Origin: Burkholderiales bacterium
GTDB lineage: Bacteria > Pseudomonadota > Gammaproteobacteria > Burkholderiales > Burkholderiaceae_C
Direction of reading: 5' to 3'
Length of the DNA stretch: 64,000 nucleotides
Assembly (NCBI GenBank): GCA_016702555.1
Contig: JADJDV010000003.1
Location: 341,002-405,001 of the forward strand
A program made the position numbers and the translations under genes. Of the stretch, positions 1-13,656 are shown in pieces. The notes beneath the pieces were generated by a model. It was given only the letters and a program-made list of their open reading frames with translations. It was not told the DNA's origin and made no database searches. The first letter of the stretch is position 1. Each line of letters begins with the position of its first letter.

Positions 1-987
1 GAACACGGCATCGCACGCTGGGGCACCGACCTGGACGCGGCGCTGGCCAACCCCGACGACACGGTGTTCTTCGACGCCGGCACCACGCAGATGCGCCCCA
101 CCCTGCTGGCCAAGGCAATCCGCGCCGGCAAGCACGTGTATTGTGAAAAGCCGATCGCCACCAACCTCAACGAAGCCGTCGAGATCGCCCGCCTGGCCGA
201 GGAAGCCGGCAAGACCAGCGGCCTGAAGCACGGTGCAGTGCAGGACAAGCTGTTCCTGCCCGGCCTGCGCAAGCTCGACATGCTGCGCCGCGCCGGCTTT
301 TTCGGCCGCATGCTCAGCGTGCGGCTGGAGTTCGGCTATTGGGTGTTCGAGGGCGACCTGCAGCCGATCCAGCGTCCGAGCTGGAACTACCGCGCCGAAG
401 ACGGCGGCGGCATGATCCTGGACATGATGTGCCACTGGCGCTACGTGCTGGACAACCTGTTCGGCGAGGTGCAGTCGATCTCCTGCCTGGGCGCCACCCA
501 CATCCCCAAGCGCTGGGACGAGGCCGGCAAGCCCTACGCCTGCACGGCCGACGACGCCGCCTACGCCACCGCCGAACTGCTCGGCCACCACGGCGAGCCG
601 GTGATCGCGCAGATGAACATGAGCTGGGCCACACGCGTGCGCCGCGACGACCTGGTGACCTTTCACGTCGACGGCACACACGGCTCGGCCGTGGCCGGCC
701 TGCAGGAATGCCGCGCGCAAAGTCACGTGGCGACGCCGCGCCCGATCTGGAACCCGGACGTCAAGCAGACCATGAACTTCTTTGACCAGTGGCAGGACAT
801 CCCGGACTCGCAGCTCTACGACAACGGCTTCAAGATCCAGTGGGAACACTTCATCCGCCACGTGGTGGAAAACGCGCCCTACAAGTGGACACTGCCCGAA
901 GGGGCCAAGGGCGTGCAACTGGTCGAGGCCGCGCTTGACAGCTGGAAGCAGCGCCGCTGGGTCGACGTGCCCGCACTCACCATCTGA
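1..987 (+). CDS. Gfo/Idh/MocA-family oxidoreductase, 5'-truncated by window edge
   Basis: The frame is open from base 1, so the N-terminal Rossmann nucleotide-binding segment lies outside the window; 328 residues are visible. The EKP motif that supplies the catalytic lysine of this family is at visible residues 49-51, followed by the mixed alpha/beta substrate domain. The family oxidises or reduces sugars, inositols or their derivatives with NAD(P). It is followed after 23 bp by a DUF993 protein and then a sugar-isomerase-like TIM barrel, all co-directional, so a role in carbohydrate catabolism is inferred. The exact substrate cannot be read from the sequence. Confidence 0.9.
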   Translation, partial: EHGIARWGTDLDAALANPDDTVFFDAGTTQMRPTLLAKAIRAGKHVYCEKPIATNLNEAVEIARLAEEAGKTSGLKHGAVQDKLFLPGLRKLDMLRRAGFFGRMLSVRLEFGYWVFEGDLQPIQRPSWNYRAEDGGGMILDMMCHWRYVLDNLFGEVQSISCLGATHIPKRWDEAGKPYACTADDAAYATAELLGHHGEPVIAQMNMSWATRVRRDDLVTFHVDGTHGSAVAGLQECRAQSHVATPRPIWNPDVKQTMNFFDQWQDIPDSQLYDNGFKIQWEHFIRHVVENAPYKWTLPEGAKGVQLVEAALDSWKQRRWVDVPALTI

Positions 988-1010
988 AGCGCTCATTGGG
1001 TTGATCCGTC

Positions 1011-2201
1011 ATGACACTGAAACTGCGCCTGCCCACCGACGCTGGCACGCTTGAAACCTACACCTTGCGCGACGCTACCGCAGTGCGGACAACCACGAGC
1101 ACGCCGCGCTTCAACCGCATCGCCTATTCGGCCGCGCACGTGGTGGCCGATCCGCTGGCCGCGATCGATCCCTGGCTGCAGTGCGCGGTCGACTGGGACA
1201 CCACCATGGCCTACCGGCGCCGCCTCTGGTCGCTGGGCCTGGGCGTGGCCGAGGCGATGGACACGGCGCAGCGCGGCATGGGCCTGGACTGGCCGACCTC
1301 GCTGGAGTTGATCCGCCGCTCGCTCGACGCCGCACGCGACTTCGGCCCGGCGGCGCTGGTGGCCTCGGGCTGCGGCACCGACCATCTGAACCTCGACCAG
1401 GTGAAGACCGTGGACGACGTCATCCGCGGCTACGAAGAGCAGATGGAAGCCATCGAGGCGCTCGGCGGCAAGCTGATCGTCATGGCCAGCCGCGCTCTGG
1501 TGCGCGTCGCCAGCGGCCCGGCCGACTACGAGCGCGTGTATGGCCGCATCCTGAGCCAGGCCAGGCAGCCGGTCATCCTGCATTGGCTGGGCGACATGTT
1601 CGATCCGGCGCTCAAGGGCTACTGGGGCACCACCGATGTCGATGCCGCCATGGACACGGCGCTCGGCATCATCGCCGCCCACGCCGACAAGGTGGACGGC
1701 ATCAAGATTTCGCTGCTCGACAAGGACAAGGAGATCGCCATGCGCCGCCGCCTGGCGCCCGGCGTGCGCATGTACACCGGCGACGACTTCAACTACGCCG
1801 AACTGATTGCCGGCGATGGCTTCGGCGGCGAACCCACGCACGGCAAGAGCGATGCGCTGCTGGGCATCTTCGACGCCATCGCACCGGCCGCCAGTGCCGC
1901 CCTGGGCGAGCTGGCAGCCGGCAATCTGGCGCGCTTTCACGAAATCCTGGGTCCCACCGTGCCCTTGTCACGCCACATCTTCAAGGCTCCGACGCGCTTC
2001 TACAAAACCGGCGTGGTGTTCATGGCCTGGCTCAACGGCCACCAATCGCACTTCACCATGGTGGGTGGCCAGCAGAGCACACGCAGCTTGCCGCACCTGG
2101 CGGAGCTGCTGCGCCTGGCCGACGCGGCCGGCCTGATCGAGCAGCCCGAACTGGCCGCGCACCGCATGAAGGCATTGCTGGCGCTGCACGGCGTCGAGTA
2201 G
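1011..2201 (+). CDS. DUF993 family protein (DHDPS-like TIM-barrel aldolase)
   Basis: 396 residues, full length for DUF993, a family related to dihydrodipicolinate synthase. The N-terminus carries the short beta-rich segment typical of the family, and the core contains conserved stretches such as VASGCGTDHL and GDDFNYAEL. The family has no settled biochemical function; aldolase or lyase chemistry on a keto-sugar is an inference from the fold. It lies between a Gfo/Idh oxidoreductase (23 bp upstream) and a xylose-isomerase-like protein (33 bp downstream), which looks like one transcription unit. Confidence 0.85.
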   Translation: MTLKLRLPTDAGTLETYTLRDATAVRTTTSTPRFNRIAYSAAHVVADPLAAIDPWLQCAVDWDTTMAYRRRLWSLGLGVAEAMDTAQRGMGLDWPTSLELIRRSLDAARDFGPAALVASGCGTDHLNLDQVKTVDDVIRGYEEQMEAIEALGGKLIVMASRALVRVASGPADYERVYGRILSQARQPVILHWLGDMFDPALKGYWGTTDVDAAMDTALGIIAAHADKVDGIKISLLDKDKEIAMRRRLAPGVRMYTGDDFNYAELIAGDGFGGEPTHGKSDALLGIFDAIAPAASAALGELAAGNLARFHEILGPTVPLSRHIFKAPTRFYKTGVVFMAWLNGHQSHFTMVGGQQSTRSLPHLAELLRLADAAGLIEQPELAAHRMKALLALHGVE

Positions 2202-2234
2202 GCGGCTGGCGTTCACACACGCACTCTGACGACC

Positions 2235-3113
2235 ATGCGCGACTTCTCCCCAAACCATGAATGGCTGTCGATCAACACCGCCACCATCCGCAAGCAGCGC
2301 GGCGCCGAAGTGCCGCTGGGCCGGATCATCGACCAGTGCGCCGCGCACGACATTCGTGCCATCAGCCCCTGGCGCGACCAGGTGGCCGCGGCGGGGCTGG
2401 AAGCCACCGCCCGGCAACTCAAGGCGCTGGATATCCGCCTGTCAGGCTACTGTCGTGGCGGCTTCTTCCCGGCGCCAGACGCGGCCGGGCTGAAGGCAGC
2501 ACTGGAAGACAACCGCCGCGCCATCGACGAGGCCAAGGCCCTTGATGCGCCGTGCCTGGTGCTGGTCGTCGGTGCGCTGCCGGGCGCGCTGGAAGGCCAG
2601 GCCGCCTACAAGAACATCGCCCGCGCGCGCGCCGAGGTGCGCGATGGTATCGCCGCCTCGCTGGAATACGCGCGCTCGGCCGGCATGCCGCTGGCCATCG
2701 AGCCGCTGCACCCGATGCAGGCGGCCGATCGCGCCTGCATCAACACGCTCGAGCACGCGCTCGACCTGTGCGACGAGCTCGACCCGCAGCGCAGCGGCAT
2801 GCTGGGCGTGGCGCTCGACGTGTATCACGTGTGGTGGGATCCCAAGCTGGCCGAGCAGATCGCGCGCGCCGGCCGCGAACGGCTGCTGGCCTATCACGTC
2901 TGCGACTGGCTCACGCCCACGCGCGATCTGCTGAGCGACCGCGGCATGATGGGCGACGGCGTGATCGAGCTGAGGAAGATCCGCACCTGGATGGAGGACG
3001 CCGGCTATGCCGGCGACGCCGAGGTCGAGATCTTCTCGGCGATCGACTGGTGGCAGCGCGATGGCGACGAGATGCTCGCCACCTGCATAGCGCGCCACAC
3101 CAGCGTGGTCTGA
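2235..3113 (+). CDS. sugar phosphate isomerase/epimerase family protein
   Basis: 292 residues with the xylose-isomerase-like TIM-barrel pattern (AP_endonuc_2 superfamily). Likely divalent-metal ligands are E156 in IEPLHP, D195 and H198 in the LDVYHVWWD segment, and E265 in EVEIFS. Members isomerise or epimerise sugars, keto-sugars or inositol derivatives. It closes the Gfo/Idh-DUF993-isomerase gene set and meets the MFS transporter tail to tail with a 2-bp gap (stop at 3113, opposing stop at 3116). The substrate is unknown. Confidence 0.88.
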   Translation: MRDFSPNHEWLSINTATIRKQRGAEVPLGRIIDQCAAHDIRAISPWRDQVAAAGLEATARQLKALDIRLSGYCRGGFFPAPDAAGLKAALEDNRRAIDEAKALDAPCLVLVVGALPGALEGQAAYKNIARARAEVRDGIAASLEYARSAGMPLAIEPLHPMQAADRACINTLEHALDLCDELDPQRSGMLGVALDVYHVWWDPKLAEQIARAGRERLLAYHVCDWLTPTRDLLSDRGMMGDGVIELRKIRTWMEDAGYAGDAEVEIFSAIDWWQRDGDEMLATCIARHTSVV

Positions 3114-3115
3114 AC

Positions 3116-4366
3116 TCAGGCCACGACCACCGCCGGCGTGCGCCGCACCCGCCGCACGTTGAATGCGCTGACGATCAGCACGCCCTGCACCAGCGCCAGA
3201 CCAAGCCAGACGCTGCGGTACTGGCCGCGATCCATCAGTGCACCGAACAGCAGCGGCATGATGGCCTGCCCGATGTCCAGGCCCGAATAGACCACGCCAT
3301 AGACGCGACCGGTCGCGTTGGCGGGCGTCGAGCGCTTGACCAGCATGTCGCGCGACGGGCCAGCGGTGCCGGTGGCGAAACCCATGGCACCGAACAGCAC
3401 CGGCACCAGCAGGGCAGGAACATCGACGAAGCCGATCAGCAGCGCCACGGCGGCGGCGATGCCGAAGCCGATGCCGACGATGCGCTCGCAGCGCTCCGGG
3501 TTGGCCACCAGAAAGCCACCTGCCGCCATGCCGGTGGCGGCAGCCACCATGTACACCGAGAGGCACATGGCCACCACCGATGGCGCCACCTCATGCAGCT
3601 TGCCGGCCGCCGTCGGCGCAAAGGTCTGGATCACGCTCAGCGCCGCAGCATAGAAGAAGAAGAACGCAAAGCACATCCACACGGCAGGAATCGCCAGGAA
3701 ATCGTAGGCGCGCTCGCCGCCAGACGCGCCCTGCGCCGACTGCGCCGGGTTGGTCGCAGGCAGGCTCAGCACCGCACGCTTAATCGCCAGCACGGCGAGC
3801 ACGGCGCAGATCAGCACGCCGGCCGCCACCAGGGCCACGCGCCACGAATGGGTAATGGCCAAGGGCACCAGCATCGCCGGCGCCAGCGCCCAGCCCAGGC
3901 TGCCGGTGATGCCGTGCACGCTGTAGGCATGGCCGAGCCGTGCCGGACTCACCTTGCGGTTCAGCAGCGTGTAGTCGACCGGGTGGAACACGCCGTTGCC
4001 CACGCCCGCCACCACCGAGAACAGCGCCAGCATCCAGTAGCTCTGGCTGGCAGAAAAACCAAACGCCGCCACCGCCAGCAGGGCCAGGCCCGCGAACAGT
4101 ATCGGGCGCGGCCCGTAGCGATCGACCACGAAGCCGGAAAACGCCTGCACGCCGCAGGAGACGACGAAGAAGATCGTCATCAGGAAACCCAGCTCGGCGT
4201 AGCTGACGTCAAACGCGGTCCGCAGCCACGGAAACAGGGGCGCCAGCAGGAGCTGGCTGTAATGGCTGATCAGGTGCGCGCCACCGACCAGGCCGATCAC
4301 GCCAGCGTCTTCGCGCAAGCTGCCTGGCTGGTCAGGGGGCAACGCCATCGCGGATGAATTGCTCAT
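3116..4366 (-). CDS. MFS transporter
   Basis: 416 residues, mostly hydrophobic, consistent with 12 transmembrane helices. The loop between helices 2 and 3 carries the MFS signature around DRYGPRP. The N-terminal about 20 residues are polar and cytoplasmic. It may import the substrate of the convergent catabolic genes or export a compound; the sequence does not decide. About 100 bp separate it from the thiamine-diphosphate enzyme upstream on the same strand, so co-transcription is possible. Confidence 0.85.
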   Translation of the reverse strand: MSNSSAMALPPDQPGSLREDAGVIGLVGGAHLISHYSQLLLAPLFPWLRTAFDVSYAELGFLMTIFFVVSCGVQAFSGFVVDRYGPRPILFAGLALLAVAAFGFSASQSYWMLALFSVVAGVGNGVFHPVDYTLLNRKVSPARLGHAYSVHGITGSLGWALAPAMLVPLAITHSWRVALVAAGVLICAVLAVLAIKRAVLSLPATNPAQSAQGASGGERAYDFLAIPAVWMCFAFFFFYAAALSVIQTFAPTAAGKLHEVAPSVVAMCLSVYMVAAATGMAAGGFLVANPERCERIVGIGFGIAAAVALLIGFVDVPALLVPVLFGAMGFATGTAGPSRDMLVKRSTPANATGRVYGVVYSGLDIGQAIMPLLFGALMDRGQYRSVWLGLALVQGVLIVSAFNVRRVRRTPAVVVA

Positions 4367-4467
4367 GGGGTTCTATCCTAATGCCGGCACCCGACTTGCG
4401 CTGGCGGATGGCCGATGCCACCAGCCTGCCGGTGACGGCCTCATGGCGTTTACCGAAGGCCGCTTGA

Positions 4468-6234
<1,767 letters not shown>

Positions 6235-6249
6235 CTTTTGAGTATCCCC

Positions 6250-7893
6250 TCAAGCCATGGCTCGCGCCGCGCGCTGGGCCGAGTAGATGCAGCCGCCGAG
6301 GAAGCTGCCCTCCAATCCGCGCAAACCGTTCATGCCGCCACCGCCAAAACCCGCCGCCTCACCAATGGCGTACAGGCCGGTGATCGGCTGGCCACCGGCG
6401 TCGAGCGCCCGGCTGTCCAGGTTGGTCTGGATGCCACCCAGGCTCTTGCGACTGATGATGTGCTCGCGAATGGCAATCAGCGGCATGGCTTTCTCGTCAA
6501 TGATGCGCGCCGCCTTGCAGGTGCGCAGGCGGTCGCCCTTCCACTCGCGCAACTGCGCGATGCGCTGACGTTGTGCGTCCTGGCTGGCGCTGCCCTTGGC
6601 GACTTCGGCGTCGTAGTGATGCACGACGGCGCGCAGGGTGTCTGCATGCACGTCAGATGTGCCTTGCAGCGCGTTCATCTTGTCGGCCAGTTCGTCCAGC
6701 GTGCGTGCGGTCACCACGTCGCTGCTGTGCGTCAGCACCTCGTTCAGCAGCCAGCGGTTGCCGCGCAGGATGTCCAGCACGAAACCCAGCTTGCGCTTGT
6801 CGCGGATGCTGGGGTTGAACTCGGCGCCGGAAATCGCCAGCTCCTTCAGCGCGATCTGGCGGTTCATCAGCTGCCAGGAGTAACCCTGAGGCTGCGCGCA
6901 CACCTGCGTCACCAGATCGCGCGTATCGAAGCCGCTCACCAGCGGCGGCAGGATGCGCTCGCCGCGCGCGTTCAGCCACAGGGCCGACTTGGGCGGCACC
7001 AGCGACAGGCCGTGGCGCGGCTTGCGCGGGCGCCAGTGGGCGATACCGGCGGCGTAGTTCCACTGGTTCTGCAAGTGCGTCAGCTGTGCGCCCACGCCTT
7101 GCGTGGCGTGGTGCAGCGTGCCGTCGGCAAACTGGTGCGAGCCGTTCAGCAGGCTGGCGGGCGGCTGGCCCCAGTCGGCATGCCAGTACTGGCGCGCCAG
7201 GCTCAGGTCGCCACCGTTGATGCCGCCGGCGGCAATCACCACTTGCGGCGCGTGTGCTTCGAAGGGCTGCACACCCGCCTCGCCTTCGGCAACGCCGTGG
7301 CAACCGGTAACGGCGCCTTCCGTGGTCAGCAGGCCCTCGACCTTGTGGCCGAAACAGAGGGCGAGCCGATCGCGCTGCGGGTGTCGCTCCAGTTGGCCGA
7401 GCAGCGCCGCCACCAGCCCTTGCCCGGTGCCCCAGACCACGTGCCAGCGCGGCACCGAGTTGCCGCGCGCCGCACCGCGGGTTCCCGGCCCCATGCCACG
7501 CTCAACCCACAGCGGCAGCGGCAGAAAGCCGACGCCACGTGCCTTCAGCCAGTGGTACAGGTGCTCCAGCGAATCATTGACGTAATGCTCGGCCCACTGA
7601 CGCGGCCAGTAGTACGGGTGACCAGGCTGGGTGCTGGCGGTGTCGAAGGCGCCAAAAGCCAGCCAGTCCTGCAGCGCGAGTTCGGGCGAGTCGCGCAGCT
7701 TCTGCTTGCGCTGCAAGGGCGTGTCCACCATCAGCAGACCGCCGAAACTCTCCTTGGCCAGCCCCCCAAAGTTAGTGTGCGCATCGCGATCCAGCAGCAG
7801 CACGCGCCGGCCGCGGTCCAGCAATTGCAGCGCACAGACAATGCCGGCCAGGCCGCCGCCGATGATCAGCACCTCGCTGTCGTGGCGCTGCAC
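6250..7893 (-). CDS. FAD-dependent dehydrogenase (flavoprotein of the FAD_binding_2 / KstD-like class)
   Basis: 547 residues from a GTG start at 7893, 11 bp after the DUF169 stop. The dinucleotide-binding motif GGGLAG is at residues 12-17, preceded by the short N-terminal strand usual for this class. The conserved C-terminal FAD-contacting segment reads GLYAIGEAAGFGGGG. The family covers 3-ketosteroid dehydrogenase and fumarate-reductase-like flavoproteins. A longer open frame runs upstream to 8469, but that part overlaps the DUF169 gene out of frame and carries no recognisable domain, so the internal GTG was chosen. It is likely co-transcribed with the genes on both sides. Confidence 0.82.
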   Translation of the reverse strand: MQRHDSEVLIIGGGLAGIVCALQLLDRGRRVLLLDRDAHTNFGGLAKESFGGLLMVDTPLQRKQKLRDSPELALQDWLAFGAFDTASTQPGHPYYWPRQWAEHYVNDSLEHLYHWLKARGVGFLPLPLWVERGMGPGTRGAARGNSVPRWHVVWGTGQGLVAALLGQLERHPQRDRLALCFGHKVEGLLTTEGAVTGCHGVAEGEAGVQPFEAHAPQVVIAAGGINGGDLSLARQYWHADWGQPPASLLNGSHQFADGTLHHATQGVGAQLTHLQNQWNYAAGIAHWRPRKPRHGLSLVPPKSALWLNARGERILPPLVSGFDTRDLVTQVCAQPQGYSWQLMNRQIALKELAISGAEFNPSIRDKRKLGFVLDILRGNRWLLNEVLTHSSDVVTARTLDELADKMNALQGTSDVHADTLRAVVHHYDAEVAKGSASQDAQRQRIAQLREWKGDRLRTCKAARIIDEKAMPLIAIREHIISRKSLGGIQTNLDSRALDAGGQPITGLYAIGEAAGFGGGGMNGLRGLEGSFLGGCIYSAQRAARAMA

Positions 7894-7904
7894 GTCCGTG
7901 GCCC

Positions 7905-8711
7905 TCAAGGCGCCTTGCCGGCGTAGCTCACGCCCATGCCGGCGCGCACGTCCTGCTGGATGCCGTAGGTGGCGACAGGGTAGCGCAGGCCGCTTTTCGC
8001 CAGCGCCTGCATGCCGGCCAGCGCCTTGGCGATGTCGGCGGGCTTGAGCGCCATCAGCATCTCGTCGTCCAGCACGCCGCCGTAACGGCGCTCGGCAAAA
8101 CACGGGATCGACAGGCTGGGCTGGCCGGTCTTGAGGGCGCGACCCCAGGAGTCGGCGCAGGACGATTCGCCCACCACGCTCCAGTCGAAGCGCCGGTAGC
8201 CCGACCATTGCAGGCCGTTGATGAAGTAGATCATCGCGCCGGGCGTGGCGTAGAACAGCGCAATGTCGGGTTTGTCGGCGACCTCGCCAAAGCCGGGCCA
8301 CTTGGCCAGCGGCGCCAGCACCAGCGCGCGGTAGCGGCCGGCGGGCACCACGTCCATGGCCGCCTGGTGGCGCGCCGAATCCTCCACGGTCGCAAACCAC
8401 ACGCCGGCCATGGCCTGGCCGGAATACCAGTTGGCGTCCTGCCCGCCCAGGCCGACCACGGCGCGGCATTGATCGCCCACCAGGTCATCGGCCGTGACGC
8501 CCAAGGACCACCCCAGGCGCGCGGCCTGGCCGACGAGTTGATCCAGCGTGTGGATGGCTTGCGGCCGGCGCAGCTTGGGGAGGGCGGCGAAAGCGTCGGG
8601 CGACTCGAACAGCTTCATGCCAATGGGCGGCGTGCGCAGCTTCAGCGTGCGCTCCAACTCAGCGGCCAGGGTGTCGAGCGGTGCGATGGGGGCCTCGGCA
8701 GTGATGCTCAT
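7905..8711 (-). CDS. DUF169 domain-containing protein
   Basis: 268 residues matching the DUF169 family. It has the N-terminal PPIGMKLF segment, a central cysteine/glycine-rich region (GDQCRAVVGLG; GESSCADSW) and PCFAERRYG near the C-terminus. The family's biochemical role is unsettled. The conserved cysteines could bind a metal or cofactor, but that is inference. It is the first gene of a minus-strand set with a FAD dehydrogenase and a ThDP enzyme. A promoter is probably in the 94-bp gap before the aldehyde dehydrogenase gene; none was clear. Confidence 0.8.
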   Translation of the reverse strand: MSITAEAPIAPLDTLAAELERTLKLRTPPIGMKLFESPDAFAALPKLRRPQAIHTLDQLVGQAARLGWSLGVTADDLVGDQCRAVVGLGGQDANWYSGQAMAGVWFATVEDSARHQAAMDVVPAGRYRALVLAPLAKWPGFGEVADKPDIALFYATPGAMIYFINGLQWSGYRRFDWSVVGESSCADSWGRALKTGQPSLSIPCFAERRYGGVLDDEMLMALKPADIAKALAGMQALAKSGLRYPVATYGIQQDVRAGMGVSYAGKAP

Positions 8712-8805
8712 TGGCGTGTCTGGTGAAGTGGTTCTTGCAGCACTATGGAACGAAAGCAGCCGACAACGCCTGATGGGCCAGTGCCAGCAACCATGGAAAT
8801 TGCAG

Positions 8806-10212
8806 TCAGAGCAGCTTGCGGATCCAGCCCATCACCCGATCGAATCGTGCGCCGTAGGGCGGGTAGAGCAGATGGCCCGCCGCCCAACGCGACTGCACGA
8901 ACACGCTCTTCTGGTGCGTGAAGCGCAGGAATCCGGTTTCACCGTGGTAAGCACCCCAGCCGCTCTCGCCGATGCCGCCGAAAGGCAGGCCGTCGTGGGC
9001 AATGTGCAGCAGCGTGTCGTTCACGGTCACCCCGCCGCTCACCGTGCCGCGCAGCACCGCATCGCGCGCCGCCCCATCGCTGCCAAACCAGTACAGCGCC
9101 AGCGGGCGCGGGCCGGCGTTGATGTGGGCAATGGCGTCCTGCGCGCTGTCGCAGGGCAGCACCGGCAGCACCGGGCCGAAGATTTCCTCCTGCATCAGGC
9201 GCAGCTCCGGCGTGGCGCCAAACACCAGCGCCGGGCGCAATTGGCGCTGGGCGCCATCGGTTGGGCCCGCCGCCGCGGGCGCCACGTCTTCCACCCTCGC
9301 CCCGGCCGCACGCGCTTCGTCCAGCAGCGCCAGCAGGCGGGCGTGGTGGCGATCGGTGACGATGGCGGCGTAGTCGGGATTGCCGTCGATGCGTGGGAAC
9401 AGCCGCGCCACCGCGGCGCGGTAGGCCTCGGCAAAGGCCTGCTCGCGCCCGCGCGACAGCAGCACGTAGTCGGGCGCGATGCAGGTCTGACCGCCGTTCA
9501 GCAGCTTGCCGTGCGCGATCTTCAGGGCCGCACCCGCCAGGTCGTCGCAGGACGCATCGACGATGCAGGGCGACTTGCCGCCCAGCTCCAGCGTGGTCGG
9601 GGTCAGGTTGCGCGCCGCCGCCTCGGCCACCTTGCGGCCGACGGCGGTGGAACCGGTGAAGAACAGGTGATCGAAAGGCAGCGCGGCGAACTCGGCCGCC
9701 ACCTCCGCCCCACCCTGCACCACGCTGAATTCGTCGGGCGCGAAAATCTTGGCCACCAGCTCGGCCAGCAGCGCCGAGGTGCGCGGCGTGATCTCGCTGG
9801 GCTTGAGCATCACCCGGTTGCCCGCCGCCAACGCGATTGCCGCCGGTCCCAGGGTGAGCTGCAGCGGGTAGTTCCAGGGCCCGATGATGCCGACCACGCC
9901 CAGCGGCTGGCGCTCGATGCGGCCACGCCCTGGCATCAGATAAAGCGGCGTGCGCACCCTTTGCGGCCGCGACCAGCGCGCCGTGTGGCGCCGCAGATCG
10001 CCCAGGACGCCGCGCAGCACGAACAGATCGGCAATCTCGGTCAGACGCTCACCGCGCACGCCGAAGTCGGCCTGCACGGCGGCGCTGAGCGCGCCACTGT
10101 GTTCTTCCAGCAGGTGCGCCACGCGCGCCAGGCGGTCCAGCCGCTCGGCCAGGTCCGGCGGCGCCATCCGGCTGCGAGCGTGCTGCGCATCAAACAAGTC
10201 TTGAACGGTCAA
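8806..10212 (-). CDS. aldehyde dehydrogenase (coniferyl-aldehyde-dehydrogenase-like)
   Basis: 468 residues. The active-site cysteine lies in NGGQTCIAPDY and the catalytic glutamate in LELGGKSP, both in expected order; GNRVMLKPSE marks the NAD site. Length and the C-terminal hydrophobic/aromatic tail fit the class-3-like, coniferyl-aldehyde-dehydrogenase branch. The start is a TTG at 10212 with an AAGGAG Shine-Dalgarno 8 nt upstream; a longer reading to 10260 has no such site. It oxidises aldehydes to acids with NAD(P). It sits downstream of the clpB terminator and so is probably transcribed separately. Confidence 0.87.
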   Translation of the reverse strand: MTVQDLFDAQHARSRMAPPDLAERLDRLARVAHLLEEHSGALSAAVQADFGVRGERLTEIADLFVLRGVLGDLRRHTARWSRPQRVRTPLYLMPGRGRIERQPLGVVGIIGPWNYPLQLTLGPAAIALAAGNRVMLKPSEITPRTSALLAELVAKIFAPDEFSVVQGGAEVAAEFAALPFDHLFFTGSTAVGRKVAEAAARNLTPTTLELGGKSPCIVDASCDDLAGAALKIAHGKLLNGGQTCIAPDYVLLSRGREQAFAEAYRAAVARLFPRIDGNPDYAAIVTDRHHARLLALLDEARAAGARVEDVAPAAAGPTDGAQRQLRPALVFGATPELRLMQEEIFGPVLPVLPCDSAQDAIAHINAGPRPLALYWFGSDGAARDAVLRGTVSGGVTVNDTLLHIAHDGLPFGGIGESGWGAYHGETGFLRFTHQKSVFVQSRWAAGHLLYPPYGARFDRVMGWIRKLL

Positions 10213-10258
10213 CGAGGGTACTCCTTGAAAACAGCGGCCAACACGGCCGCAGTGTGCC

Positions 10259-10292
10259 AAAAGAAAACGCGCCTGCGGTGTCGCAGGCGCGT
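10259..10292 (-). terminator. rho-independent terminator of clpB
   Basis: A perfect 11-bp stem (10267-10277 with 10282-10292) with a 4-nt loop is followed on the minus strand by a U-rich run (complement of 10259-10267). It lies just downstream of the clpB stop and before the aldehyde dehydrogenase start. Confidence 0.85.
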
Positions 10293-10320
10293 CTGGATCG
10301 CAATGGGCAGAGGGTCCGGC

Positions 10321-12930
<2,610 letters not shown>

Positions 12931-12975
12931 GATGGTTTGATGGTGTCGGCGGCCGGCAGCGATCCTATGCGCAGC

Positions 12976-13003
12976 ATATGCCGGCGGGACACCGATTTTC
13001 AAG
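12976..13003 (-). promoter_or_regulatory. candidate sigma-32 (heat-shock) promoter for clpB
   Basis: On the minus strand CTTGAAA (13003-12997) matches the sigma-32 -35 consensus exactly. After a 13-nt spacer comes CGGCATAT (12983-12976), which matches five of the seven fixed positions of CCCCATNT. It is 46 bp before the clpB ATG. Consensus comparison was by eye; heat-shock control is also expected for clpB. Confidence 0.55.
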
Positions 13004-13113
13004 GTGGACGTGGCCCCGCCAACGCGGTAGCGACCGTCCATGGAACCTGTCGGCGGACACGCCGGTGCCGGGCGTGTTTTCCAGCCATCCTGCGACCACC
13101 GGGTCGCCCTGAC

Positions 13114-13656
13114 TCAGCGCCGCGGCGGCAGGCAAGGCCCATGCCGGTGCCGGAACGCGGCCGGCGTCTCGGGCCGCCACTCGGCGAACACACCGCGGTC
13201 CTGCTCACGCGCTTCCAGCTCTTCGCGCCAGTACGTGCCCAGGCGGCCGCGAGAACCTTCGCTCCAGGCCCAGCCCTCGCGGACCATCTGCGCCGCCAGG
13301 TCCAGCCCGTCCGGCAGCCGCCGCACCGAAGCCAGCGGCCGGCCATAACGGTCGTAGGCCGAGACGGTGATGCGCACGCGCTGGTTCAGTGCCAGCGCCT
13401 GCATGGCGGCGCGCGCCTCGGGGCCCAGCTTCTGGCAGATCTCGGGCGCGTCGATGCCTTCCACACGCAGGCGCTGGCGTGTGCCGCCGGCCTCGGGGTG
13501 CACCCAGATCGAATCGCCGTCCACCACGTGCGTCACGCGCGCCTCCCAGGCCACGCCGATGGCCGGCCGCTGACCCTCCTGCGCCGGCGCCGCCAATGGC
13601 GCCAGCGCGGTGGCGCATGCCCAGGCCGCCAGCCAGGTGCGGCGCTTGAGGTTCAC
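13114..13656 (-). CDS. secreted thermonuclease family protein (SNase-like)
   Basis: 180 residues. A cleavable-looking signal peptide (about residues 1-25, ending in APAQ) precedes a staphylococcal-nuclease fold domain. Active-site landmarks are present: DGDSIWV, the catalytic arginine and glutamate region RVEGIDAPE, and YDRYGRPLA. It likely hydrolyses DNA/RNA in the periplasm or outside the cell. It begins with a GTG whose GTGA overlaps the moaE stop codon, so it is translationally coupled to moaE although functionally unrelated. Confidence 0.88.
   Translation of the reverse strand: MNLKRRTWLAAWACATALAPLAAPAQEGQRPAIGVAWEARVTHVVDGDSIWVHPEAGGTRQRLRVEGIDAPEICQKLGPEARAAMQALALNQRVRITVSAYDRYGRPLASVRRLPDGLDLAAQMVREGWAWSEGSRGRLGTYWREELEAREQDRGVFAEWRPETPAAFRHRHGPCLPPRR

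Noticed and set aside
7894..8469. N-terminal extension of the FAD dehydrogenase
   Set aside because: The extra about 190 codons overlap the DUF169 gene in another frame and show no homology; the flavin motif begins right after the internal GTG at 7893.
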